17,214 nucleotides of DNA, from the NCBI GenBank assembly GCA_016201805.1, contig JACQCB010000182.1, positions 1-17,214 of the forward strand. Direction: 5' to 3'. Numbering within the stretch: position 1 is the stretch's first letter; every line of letters begins with the position of its first letter. Below the pieces are notes generated by a model. That model saw nothing but the letters and a program-made list of their open reading frames with translations, searched no databases and was not told where the DNA came from. Both the position numbers and the translations under genes were made by a program. Shown here piece after piece: positions 7,045 to 13,856 of this stretch. The DNA is from Nitrospirota bacterium (lineage in GTDB: Bacteria; Nitrospirota; Nitrospiria; Nitrospirales; Nitrospiraceae).

Positions 7045-7095
7045 TCCCGCGAATCCAGAATCTGCGCCCCCTGATCTCCCAAATCACGCTCACGC
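7045..7095 (-). pseudogene. Diverged duplicate of the first ~17 codons of eno
   Basis: This stretch aligns with the real eno 5' end (6209-6262): 46 of 51 aligned bases are identical, with five differences, all transitions, and two small gaps (2 and 1 base). The gaps destroy the reading frame (VSVIWEIRGRR instead of MSAIREIKGRQ), and the base triplet at the start-codon position is GTG (7091-7093). The copy ends about a dozen bases before the DUF4258 start. The toxin-antitoxin block and element R1 therefore lie between two direct copies of the eno 5' end. Confidence 0.85.
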
Positions 7096-7160
7096 CGCAC
7101 TCCAAGTCTAAAAGCCGTCCAAATCTGAACACCTCCCCACCTTCTCTTCCTCAAGGATGT

Positions 7161-7242
7161 AGCTGGGCTGCTTTCACCTGCGCGCGTCCAACGAGGGCCT
7201 TCTGAGGCCGCGCGTTGCGCGAGCAAAGAAAGCAGCCCAGCT
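7161..7242. repeat. Palindromic element R2 (82 bp) with perfect 15-bp ends
   Basis: The ends AGCTGGGCTGCTTTC (7161-7175) and GAAAGCAGCCCAGCT (7228-7242) are perfectly complementary. The interior is GC-rich and holds GCGTCCAACGAGG (7184-7196), the reverse complement of a motif in R1 with one mismatch. The right end abuts the gatB stop codon (7243-7245). Read as gatB mRNA it would form a strong stem, but no U-run follows, so it is not a standard intrinsic terminator. Confidence 0.75.
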
Positions 7243-8700
7243 TCACCCTGCCAGCTTCTTCTTCAACAATTCATTCACCTTGCCTGGATTCGCCTTGCCA
7301 CCGGACGCCTTCATCACCTGCCCGACGAAGAAGCCCAGCACTGTGTCCTTGCCGCTCCGGTACTGTGCCACCTGGGCCGGATTCTTCGCCATGACCTCGT
7401 CGATGATTTTCTCCAACGCCCCTTCATCGGACACCTGCGTCAGGCCCTTCTCCTTCACGATCTGCTCCGGCGTCTTGCCGCCGGCCGCGCCCGAATAGAC
7501 TTCGGGGAAAATGTCCCGGGCCACTTTCAGACTGATCGTCCCCTTGTCCACCAACTGCAGCAGGCTCACGAGTCGCTCCGGGCTCACCGGGGAAGAGGCG
7601 GCCGAACAACCGGCATTGTTCAGCTCGCGCAGCAATTCGCCCATGACCCAGTTGCTCACGATCTTGGGCTGGTTGTGCAACGTCACGCAAGCCTCGAAGT
7701 AATCGGCCAGCGCCTTGGAAGTCGTCAACACGCCGGCGTCGTAGTCCGGCAAACCATAGTCGGTCACAAACCGCTTCTGCCTGGCTTCCGGCAATTCCGG
7801 CAAGGTCCTGCGCAGGTCGTCGATCCAGTCCTGGGCAAGATCCAGCGGCACGAGATCGGGGTCCGGGAAGTACCGGTAGTCGTGCGCTTCTTCCTTGCTG
7901 CGCATCGTGGCGGTGACGCCCTTGTCCACGTCCCACAGCCGGGTCTCCTGCTGAATCTTGCCGCCCTCGTTCAGCACCTTGGTTTGCCGCTTGATCTCGT
8001 ACTCGATCGCGTCCTTCACGAACTTGAAGGAGTTGATGTTCTTCATCTCGACTTTCGTCCCGAAGGCCTGCTGCCCGACCGGCCGGAGCGACAGATTCGG
8101 CTCGCACCGGAGACTGCCCTGTTCCATGTTGCCGTCGCAGACGTCCAGATACATGAGGATGTCGCGCAGCATCTTAAGGTAGGCCACCACTTCGTCGGCC
8201 GAGCCCATGTCCGGTTCAGTCACGATTTCCAGCAACGGGGTGCCCGCCCGATTCAGGTCCACCAGACTCACGGCACGGTTGTCCCCGTCATGGACGTTCT
8301 TCCCGGCGTCCTCCTCCAAATGCGCGCGGCGGATACGGATCGGCTTCCGGCCCTCGCCGACCGGCACCTCCACGACGCCGTTCTCGCAGATCGGGGCTTC
8401 GTACTGCGAGATCTGGTAGCCCTTCGGCAAGTCGGGATAAAAATAGTTCTTGCGCGCGAAGCGGTTCTTCGACCGGATGGCGCAGTTCAAGGCCAGCCCG
8501 GCCCGGACCGCCATTTCGACGGCCATCCGATTGATCACCGGCAACGTGCCCGGCATCCCCAGACAGACCGGACAAGTCTGCGTATTGGCCGGCAGGCCGA
8601 AGTCCGCCCCGCACGCGCAGAACATTTTCGACTTCGTCAGGAGCTGGGCATGCACTTCCAGCCCGATGACGACTTCGTAGGCCTGGCCTGCGTTATTCAT
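7243..8700 (-). CDS. gatB: Asp-tRNA(Asn)/Glu-tRNA(Gln) amidotransferase subunit B
   Basis: A 485-residue GatB, the subunit of GatCAB that binds the mischarged tRNA and phosphorylates the Asp/Glu carboxyl before amidation. Visible blocks: EVVIGLEVHAQLLTKSKMFC; a zinc site CACG and CPVC; FARKNYFYPDLPKGYQISQY; RAHLEEDAGKNVH; LVDLNRAGTPLLEIVTEPD; and a C-terminal YqeY/tail domain (LGFFVGQVMKASGGKANPGK) that recognises tRNA. The frame is open upstream to 8820, but homology begins at MNNAGQAYEVV, and GAGGAA lies just before this ATG. The start codon and ribosome binding site lie inside palindromic element R3. The gene is separated from gatA by two small genes and is followed directly by element R2. 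Confidence 0.97.
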   Translation of the reverse strand: MNNAGQAYEVVIGLEVHAQLLTKSKMFCACGADFGLPANTQTCPVCLGMPGTLPVINRMAVEMAVRAGLALNCAIRSKNRFARKNYFYPDLPKGYQISQYEAPICENGVVEVPVGEGRKPIRIRRAHLEEDAGKNVHDGDNRAVSLVDLNRAGTPLLEIVTEPDMGSADEVVAYLKMLRDILMYLDVCDGNMEQGSLRCEPNLSLRPVGQQAFGTKVEMKNINSFKFVKDAIEYEIKRQTKVLNEGGKIQQETRLWDVDKGVTATMRSKEEAHDYRYFPDPDLVPLDLAQDWIDDLRRTLPELPEARQKRFVTDYGLPDYDAGVLTTSKALADYFEACVTLHNQPKIVSNWVMGELLRELNNAGCSAASSPVSPERLVSLLQLVDKGTISLKVARDIFPEVYSGAAGGKTPEQIVKEKGLTQVSDEGALEKIIDEVMAKNPAQVAQYRSGKDTVLGFFVGQVMKASGGKANPGKVNELLKKKLAG

Positions 8701-8893
8701 GGCGGTTCCTCGCGAAATCGCGCAGTCGCATGGCGAGACGGGCGCGTGGAACCGCGAGGGAGAGAGGCGTACTCCCTGGAGTACGTTGACCGACTGAGCG
8801 GCGAGCCCGCCCGCCTGCACGCTGCGGAGCCCGCGTGCAGGCTTGTCGCAGCCGCGAATCCGCGATTGCAGCAGAAGCGTTCATGAATAACGC
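8690..8893. repeat. Palindromic element R3 (204 bp) overlapping the gatB start
   Basis: GCGTTATTCATG (8690-8701) and CATGAATAACGC (8882-8893) are perfect 12-bp inverted repeats. Between them are a GTACTCC/GGAGTAC dyad (8769-8775 and 8778-8784) and a 10-bp perfect stem, GCCTGCACGC/GCGTGCAGGC (8813-8822, 8833-8842). The segment GAGGCGTACTCCCTGG (8764-8779) matches the reverse complement of part of R1 at 14 of 16 positions. It fills the gap between the YtxH gene and gatB, and includes the first codons of gatB. Confidence 0.7.
8706..8711 (-). promoter_or_regulatory. Ribosome binding site of gatB
   Basis: On the minus strand GAGGAA lies five bases before the ATG at 8700. It decides that start against the longer open frame up to 8820. 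It lies within element R3. Confidence 0.7.
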
Positions 8894-8901
8894 GGGCCGA
8901 G

Positions 8902-9225
8902 TCACGCCTTCTTCTCTCCCGACAGCCGTTCCCGTTCGCGCCGCATGGCGTCACGACCGGCCTCGAAGGCATCGGCCAGTACGGACTTCTTCTCCTGGAC
9001 GAACTCACGTCCCTTGTCCACGGCCTTATCCACGGACTCCCCGGCCCGCTCGGCCAGGTCCCGCAAGTTCTCCTCGGCCTTCCGCGCATACCCGCGCAGT
9101 TGTTCGCGCGACTCGCGGCCGGACTGAGGCGCCAACAAGAGCGCCGTCGCGGCGCCCATCAAGGCCCCGCTCAAAAATGCCAACACCACCGTACCCGGTG
9201 AAAACCCTCTGTCATCGTCCGCCAT
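8902..9225 (-). CDS. YtxH domain small membrane protein
   Basis: A 107-residue protein with one N-terminal membrane helix (VVLAFLSGALMGAATALLLA) followed by the YtxH signature APQSGRESREQLR. The rest is a long charged, helical tail (KAEENLRDLAERAGESVDKA, then VDKGREFVQEKKSVLADAFE). YtxH proteins are small membrane-anchored proteins linked to general stress in Bacillus; the molecular role is unknown. The start at 9225 is chosen because AAGGAGGG ends seven bases upstream; an in-frame ATG at 9246 lies before that site and is not favoured. The start overlaps the DUF948 stop by 14 bases, so the two are translationally coupled. The pair sits between gatA and gatB, which is unexpected. Confidence 0.85.
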   Translation of the reverse strand: MADDDRGFSPGTVVLAFLSGALMGAATALLLAPQSGRESREQLRGYARKAEENLRDLAERAGESVDKAVDKGREFVQEKKSVLADAFEAGRDAMRRERERLSGEKKA

Positions 9226-9619
9226 TGGAATGCCCTCCTTCTCCATGCAACTGATTCTTGACCACCGCCGAGGCCGCCCTGATCCCCGCCACCATACTGG
9301 CCAGGCTCATCAGTAACGTACCGCCCTTGCCCCGGACGGTTTGGTGCACCTGTTGCACCGTTTCTCCCACCTCGCCCACTGCGTGGAGCAACACCGAAGC
9401 GTGCTCGACGCCGTCGCGCGCCTGATCCGCCAGGTTATTCACATTCTCCGCCATGACACGCAGGTCGCGCAGCAACGGCGGCAACTCGGCATTCAGCCGG
9501 ACCAGCAGTTGCTGCGATTCCGCGATGGTTTTCCTGAGCTGCGCGACGAGGGGCACAAGCACGCCCACCAGCACCGCAAAGGACACCGCCACCAGTACCA
9601 CCGCCGCATCGACCATCAT
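9212..9619 (-). CDS. DUF948 domain small membrane protein
   Basis: A 135-residue protein with an N-terminal membrane helix (DAAVVLVAVSFAVLVGVLVP), then a long amphipathic coiled-coil-like region (LRKTIAESQQLLVRLNAELP, then VMAENVNNLADQARDGVEHA, VLLHAVGEVGETVQQVHQTV). This is typical of DUF948 proteins, which are often encoded beside YtxH genes. The start ATG (9619, followed by a second ATG at 9616) has GAGGAGG 5-6 bases upstream. The function is unknown; a structural role at the membrane with the YtxH protein is an inference from their overlap. It follows gatA by 59 bases. Confidence 0.8.
   Translation of the reverse strand: MMVDAAVVLVAVSFAVLVGVLVPLVAQLRKTIAESQQLLVRLNAELPPLLRDLRVMAENVNNLADQARDGVEHASVLLHAVGEVGETVQQVHQTVRGKGGTLLMSLASMVAGIRAASAVVKNQLHGEGGHSNGGR
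9233..9240 (-). promoter_or_regulatory. Ribosome binding site of the YtxH gene
   Basis: AAGGAGGG on the minus strand, seven bases before the ATG at 9225 and inside the end of the DUF948 gene. It decides the start of the YtxH frame. Confidence 0.8.
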
Positions 9620-9678
9620 GTTCGCCTCCTCACCGGTGGACAGGCTGTCCGCCCGGCACGTTCGACCGTTTGCTCATG

Positions 9679-11145
9679 CTACCTGACCGTGGACCGCTTC
9701 TTGTGCCAGTCGGTCGCCTGTTCATACGCATAGGCCCCGCGCAGGACTGTTTCTTCCTCAAAAGGCCGCCCGATGAGTTGCAGACCGATTGGCAGGCCCG
9801 TCTTGCTGAACCCGCAGGGAATCGAAATGGCCGGGTTCCCCGCCAGGTTGACCGAGATCGTGTAGATGTCCGACAGGTACATCTGAAGCGGGTCCTCGCT
9901 CTTCTCACCCAACTTGAAGGCCGGGGTCGGCATGACGGGGGTCACGATCAAGTCCACCTCGCAAAAAGCCGCCTCGAAATCCTGTCGAATCAGCGTCCGC
10001 GCCGCCTGGGCCTTCGCATAATAGGCGTCGTAATAGCCGGCGCTGAGGGCATAGGTGCCCAGCATGATCCGCCGCTTCACCTCCGGACCAAACCCCTCCT
10101 GCCTGGTCTTCATGTACATCTCCAGGAGGGTTTTGTTCTGTTTCGAGCGCAGCCCATACTTGACGCCGTCGTAGCGCGCTAGGTTCGAACTGGCCTCGGC
10201 CGTGGCGATCAGATAGTAGGTCGCCACCGCCGCGTTGGTGGTGGGCAACGCCACGTCCTTGATCTCCCCACCCAACGTCTTGAGTTCCTCCACCGCCGCC
10301 ATCACCGCCTGTTCCACTTCCGGATCCAGCCCTTCCGCGAAGTACTCCCGGGGCACGCCGATTCTCAGCTTCTTTACGTCCTTTTTCTTGAGCGCCTTGG
10401 TGTAATCCGGCACCGGCAGGTTGGCCGAGGTCGAATCCCACGCATCGTGGCCGGCAATCACGTTCAACAGCATGGCCGCATCGGCCACATCCTTGGTGAT
10501 GGGCCCGATCTGATCCAACGAGGACGCAAAGGCCACGAGCCCATAGCGGGATACGCGGCCGTAGGTCGGTTTCAACCCGACGACACCGCAGCAGGCGGCG
10601 GGCTGCCGGATGGACCCGCCGGTGTCCGATCCCAGCGCCGCCACGCATTCGTCCGCGGCCACCGCCGCGGCGGACCCGCCGCTCGATCCACCCGGAACCG
10701 CGCTCAGGTTCCAGGGATTGCGGCTCGGCCCGAAGGCCGAGTTCTCGGTCGACGAGCCCATGGCAAATTCGTCCAGGTTCGTCTTGCCGAGCAACAGGTA
10801 GCTCTGGCCGCGCAGCCGTGCGATTGCCGTCGCGTCGTAGGGCGGCACGAAAGTGGCCAACATCCTCGATGCGCAAGTCGTCAGCACGCCTTGCGTGCAG
10901 ATATTGTCCTTGATCGCCAGGGGCATGCCCATCAGCGGCATCGTCCGACGCCAGCCCTTGAGCTTCTGGTCTAGCGCCTCGGCTTGGACCATGGCCGCAT
11001 CCTTGATCTGGGAGATATAGGCCTTGACCTTCGGCTCCACCTGATTGATACGCAGGGTATAGGCGCGCACGATCTCGGCCGCAGTCACTTCGCCCTTGCC
11101 GAAAGTATCCGACAGTTCGCGCAGCGTCAGTTTGTGCAATGCCAT
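9679..11145 (-). CDS. gatA: Asp-tRNA(Asn)/Glu-tRNA(Gln) amidotransferase subunit A
   Basis: A 488-residue GatA, the amidase subunit that releases ammonia from glutamine for GatB. It has the amidase-signature fold with the Ser-cisSer-Lys triad at the expected places: Lys79 (LAIKDN), Ser154 in GGSSGGS (152-158) and the nucleophile Ser178 in GSDTGGSIRQP. The C-terminal half (DIYTISVNLAGNPAISIPCG, then GLPIGLQLIGRPFEE) is complete. The ATG at 11145 is adopted; there is no clear ribosome binding site because the region upstream is repeat array C. It is preceded by panD and followed by the DUF948/YtxH pair, then gatB. Confidence 0.97.
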   Translation of the reverse strand: MALHKLTLRELSDTFGKGEVTAAEIVRAYTLRINQVEPKVKAYISQIKDAAMVQAEALDQKLKGWRRTMPLMGMPLAIKDNICTQGVLTTCASRMLATFVPPYDATAIARLRGQSYLLLGKTNLDEFAMGSSTENSAFGPSRNPWNLSAVPGGSSGGSAAAVAADECVAALGSDTGGSIRQPAACCGVVGLKPTYGRVSRYGLVAFASSLDQIGPITKDVADAAMLLNVIAGHDAWDSTSANLPVPDYTKALKKKDVKKLRIGVPREYFAEGLDPEVEQAVMAAVEELKTLGGEIKDVALPTTNAAVATYYLIATAEASSNLARYDGVKYGLRSKQNKTLLEMYMKTRQEGFGPEVKRRIMLGTYALSAGYYDAYYAKAQAARTLIRQDFEAAFCEVDLIVTPVMPTPAFKLGEKSEDPLQMYLSDIYTISVNLAGNPAISIPCGFSKTGLPIGLQLIGRPFEEETVLRGAYAYEQATDWHKKRSTVR

Positions 11146-11154
11146 CTTAGAAAC

Positions 11155-11194
11155 CGTGACACGTAATGAGTGACGCGTGACGGGAGAGCGTCAC
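11155..11194. repeat. 7-bp repeat array C (panD-gatA junction)
   Basis: Units CGTGACA, CGTAATG, AGTGACG, CGTGACG (11155-11182) are followed by one inverted unit GCGTCAC (11188-11194). The inverted unit includes the panD stop codon (TGA, minus strand, 11191-11193). The array fills the gap and leaves gatA without a visible ribosome binding site. The unit is the same as in array D on the other side of panD. Confidence 0.82.
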
Positions 11195-11544
11195 TTGTTG
11201 ACAATGCGATTTTTTCCGTCCACCAGGATGATCCGGGGCGCGTGCCGCTTGATCTCATCCTCCGCGTAATACTCGTAGCAGAAGATAATGATCTGGTCCC
11301 CCACCGCCCCCTTCCGCGCCGTCGGACCGTTCAAGACGACCTCGCCGCTTCCCCGCTTCCCGGCCATCGCATAGGTGGTGAACCGTTCCCCGTTGTTGAG
11401 GTTCGAGATCACGATGGCCTCATAGGGCAGAATGCCGGCCGCGTCCAGGAGGTCCTCGTCCACCGTCAAACTGCCCTCGTAATCTAGACAGGCCTCGGTC
11501 ACGGTCGCCCGATGTATCTTCGCTCGCAGCATTTGTCGAAACAT
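11191..11544 (-). CDS. panD: Aspartate 1-decarboxylase proenzyme
   Basis: A 117-residue PanD, which makes beta-alanine from aspartate for pantothenate and coenzyme A. It is a pyruvoyl enzyme made by self-cleavage; the cleavage site Gly24-Ser25 is visible in LDYEGSLTVDE, and Ser25 becomes the pyruvoyl group. Other conserved parts are MLRAKIHRATVTEA (active-site Lys9), NLNNGERFTTYA (Tyr58 of the family falls here) and NGPTARKGAVGDQIII. The ATG at 11544 gives the usual five residues before MLRAK-type homology. It is placed between gatC and gatA and flanked on both sides by the same type of repeat array (C and D). Confidence 0.96.
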   Translation of the reverse strand: MFRQMLRAKIHRATVTEACLDYEGSLTVDEDLLDAAGILPYEAIVISNLNNGERFTTYAMAGKRGSGEVVLNGPTARKGAVGDQIIIFCYEYYAEDEIKRHAPRIILVDGKNRIVNK

Positions 11545-11554
11545 ATTTTAACCT

Positions 11555-11641
11555 CGTGACGCGTGACGCGTGACCCGTGACGCGCATGGCAGGAGCCGGA
11601 CATTCGGCAACCTGTCACCCGTCACTTGTCACCCGTCACTC
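11555..11641. repeat. Inverted 7-bp repeat array D (gatC-panD junction)
   Basis: Four direct units CGTGACG, CGTGACG, CGTGACC, CGTGACG (11555-11582), then a non-repetitive stretch of about 30 bases. Four inverted units follow: GTCACCC, GTCACTT, GTCACCC, GTCACTC (11614-11641). The last unit overlaps the gatC stop codon (TGA on the minus strand, 11640-11642). Same unit type as array C. Confidence 0.9.
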
Positions 11642-11933
11642 AGGTTTCATTGATGATCTTCGGCACGGCGAAATGTCCCGCCTCGCTCTCCGGCGCATTG
11701 GCCATGGCCTTTTCAACCGGCAGACTCGGACGCGACTTGTCCTCGCGAAACACGTTGACCTGCTCCAAGACCGTGGCGGTCGGCTCCACCCCGTCGGTCT
11801 TCAGCGTCTTGAGTGTTTCAATATACGTCAGAATGCTGCTCAATTGCTTGCTGAAGGCCTCGGTCTCGGCCTCGGCAATCTCCAGCCGCGCCAGCCGCGC
11901 CACGCGTTCGACTTCTTGTTTGCTGATTTGCAT
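11640..11933 (-). CDS. gatC: Asp-tRNA(Asn)/Glu-tRNA(Gln) amidotransferase subunit C
   Basis: A 97-residue GatC, the small belt-like subunit that holds GatA and GatB together. The family pattern is visible: MQISKQEVERVARLARLEI, then the helix LSSILTYIETLKTLKTDGVE and the conserved EPTATV and FREDKSRPSLPVEKAMANAP, ending in HFAVPKII. The start at 11933 has GGAGAGG about four bases upstream. The same frame is open upstream to 11990, but those residues come from repeat array E and are not GatC-like. It follows glmS and precedes panD. Confidence 0.95.
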   Translation of the reverse strand: MQISKQEVERVARLARLEIAEAETEAFSKQLSSILTYIETLKTLKTDGVEPTATVLEQVNVFREDKSRPSLPVEKAMANAPESEAGHFAVPKIINET

Positions 11934-11945
11934 GGAACCTCTCCA

Positions 11946-12017
11946 GGCTATGGGCACGAGGCGATGGGCTATGGGTTTGGAATAAGTCACCTATAGCCTA
12001 TCGCCCATTGCCTGTTC
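11946..12017. repeat. Inverted 7-bp repeat array E (glmS-gatC junction)
   Basis: Units GGCTATG, GGCACGA, GGCGATG, GGCTATG (11946-11973) are followed by a short loop. Inverted units follow: CCTATAG, CCTATCG, CCCATTG, CCTGTTC (11990-12017). Bases 11945-11968 pair with 11990-12013 at 18 of 24 positions. Same unit type as array A, 10 kb away. It ends three bases before the glmS stop. Confidence 0.87.
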
Positions 12018-12019
12018 TT

Positions 12020-13849
12020 TTATTCCACCGTCACGCTCTTCGCCAGATTCCTCGGCTGATCCACGTCGGTCCCCCGCAGGACCGCGATGTGGTAGGCCAA
12101 CAGTTGCAAGACCACCGTGAACAGGATCGGCGTGAGCAACGCTGGCACCTCGGGGATCGTAAAGACCGCGTCCGCCACATTCCCAAGATCGCGTTCCCCC
12201 TCGCTCACCAAGGCGATGACGGGCGCGTTGCGGGCCTTGACCTCCATCAGGTTGCTGACCGTCTTCTCATAGAGACGGTCGCAAGGCGCCAGCACCACCA
12301 CCGGCATGTCTTCGTCGATCAGCGCGATCGGACCGTGTTTCATTTCCCCGGCTGCATAGCCCTCCGCGTGGATGTACGAAATCTCCTTGAGCTTGAGCGC
12401 GCCTTCCAGCGCGATCGGGTAATTGATGCCCCGCCCCAGGTAGAGAAAATTCCGCTTCGTATAGTACCGCTTGGCGATGGCGGCGATTTCCGCCTCGCGT
12501 TTCAAGATGCGCTCCACCAGCATCGGCAGGGCTACGTACCGATCCAGCCACACCCGACCGTCATTGGCGTTGAGGACGCCGCGCACGCGGGCCAGGTGCA
12601 GAGACAGCAGGTAGAGTGCCGTCAACTGCGCGGTGAAGGCCTTGGTGGAGGCCACGCCGATCTCCGGGCCGCAGTGTGTGTAGAACACGCCGTCGGACTC
12701 GCGGGCCAACGTGCTGCCGACGACATTCACAATCGACACCACGCGCGCCCCTTTGGCCTTGGCCTCGCGGGCCGCCGCCAGCGTGTCCGCCGTTTCGCCG
12801 GACTGCGAGATCGTGACGAAGAGGTCGTCTTTCTCGACCAAGGGGTCGCGGTACCGGAACTCCGAGCCGATGTCCACCTGCACCGGCGTCCGGACCATTT
12901 CCTCCAGCAAGTACTTGCCCACCAAGCCGGCATGCCACGACGTCCCGCAAGCCACGATCCAGATACGCCCCACCTCGGCAAACTGCTTGGAGGTCAACCC
13001 GATATCGGGCAAGTCCGCCTCGCCGGTTTCACGGGTGTAGCGCCCGCGCAGGGTGTCCCGGATCGCCTGCGGCTGCTCGTGGATCTCTTTCAGCATGAAG
13101 TGCGGGTAGCCGCTCTTTTCCGCCGCCGCCGCATCCCAGGTGATCTTCGTCACCGCCCGCGTCACGGCCCGCCCCCCGGCGTCCGTGATTCGGACCTCCG
13201 AAGCTGTCACCACCGCCATGTCGCCTTCTTCCAGATAGGTCACATCCCGCGTATGCGCGAGCATCGCCATCACGTCGGAGGCCACCAGCACGGCGCCAGC
13301 CGTCCGACCGATCACCAGCGGACAGCCCGACCGCGCCGCCACCAGTCGGTCCGGCTCGCTTTCGCAGATCGCTGCAATGGCGTAACTCCCCCGGATTTCC
13401 TCGGTCGCAGTGCGCACGGCCTCCGCCAGCGTCCGATACCGCTTCAGGTTCCTCCCGATCAAGTGCGCCACCACTTCCGTATCGGTCTCGGACTCGAAGC
13501 GATAGCCGTCCTTTTGGAGTTGCTGCCTAAGGGGCAGATAGTTCTCGATGATCCCGTTGTGCACCAACACGCAGCCCCCGGAACGGTGCGGGTGGGCGTT
13601 CTGCTCGGACGGCTTGCCGTGGGTCGCCCAGCGCGTATGCCCGATGCCGACGGTGCCGTGCAGCGACCGTTCAGCCAGCGCCTTCTCAAGATTGGCCAGC
13701 TTCCCCACACTGCGCCGCACCTCGATTTTGCCGTCCTGAATCACCGCAATGCCGGCCGAGTCGTAGCCCCGGTATTCAAGCCGTTTCAGGCCATCCAACA
13801 GGATCGGCACCGCCTCCTGGCTCCCGACATATCCGACGATTCCGCACAT
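12020..13849 (-). CDS. glmS: Glutamine-fructose-6-phosphate aminotransferase
   Basis: A 609-residue GlmS, which makes glucosamine-6-phosphate from fructose-6-phosphate and glutamine, the first step towards UDP-GlcNAc. The N-terminal class II glutaminase domain begins MCGIVGYVG, with Cys2 the nucleophile once Met is removed, and shows GYDSAGIAV, GHTRWATHG and VLVHNGIIENY. Two SIS domains follow (ACGTSWHAGL, TISQSGETADT, IGVASTKAFTAQ; then NYPIALEGALKLKEISYIHA and GEMKHGPIALI). The C-terminus is the typical DQPRNLAKSVTVE. The start is fixed by Cys2; AAAGGA lies 11 bases upstream, across the glmU stop. Only seven bases separate it from glmU. No glmS ribozyme fits in that gap. Confidence 0.98.
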   Translation of the reverse strand: MCGIVGYVGSQEAVPILLDGLKRLEYRGYDSAGIAVIQDGKIEVRRSVGKLANLEKALAERSLHGTVGIGHTRWATHGKPSEQNAHPHRSGGCVLVHNGIIENYLPLRQQLQKDGYRFESETDTEVVAHLIGRNLKRYRTLAEAVRTATEEIRGSYAIAAICESEPDRLVAARSGCPLVIGRTAGAVLVASDVMAMLAHTRDVTYLEEGDMAVVTASEVRITDAGGRAVTRAVTKITWDAAAAEKSGYPHFMLKEIHEQPQAIRDTLRGRYTRETGEADLPDIGLTSKQFAEVGRIWIVACGTSWHAGLVGKYLLEEMVRTPVQVDIGSEFRYRDPLVEKDDLFVTISQSGETADTLAAAREAKAKGARVVSIVNVVGSTLARESDGVFYTHCGPEIGVASTKAFTAQLTALYLLSLHLARVRGVLNANDGRVWLDRYVALPMLVERILKREAEIAAIAKRYYTKRNFLYLGRGINYPIALEGALKLKEISYIHAEGYAAGEMKHGPIALIDEDMPVVVLAPCDRLYEKTVSNLMEVKARNAPVIALVSEGERDLGNVADAVFTIPEVPALLTPILFTVVLQLLAYHIAVLRGTDVDQPRNLAKSVTVE

Positions 13850-13856
13850 AGTTCGT

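Noticed and set aside
7023..7226. A 67-codon frame on the minus strand upstream of the toxin
   Set aside because: It runs through element R2 and the eno scrap; ILDSRE in it is only the echo of the eno N-terminus.
7161..7242. Intrinsic terminator after gatB
   Set aside because: The stem is strong, but no run of U follows it on the gatB mRNA.
8693..8905. Small minus-strand frames and the longer gatB start at 8820
   Set aside because: They read through the palindromic element R3. GatB homology and the ribosome binding site support the start at 8700.
13850..13856. glmS ribozyme or riboswitch before glmS
   Set aside because: Only seven bases separate glmU and glmS, and no ribozyme core is seen.
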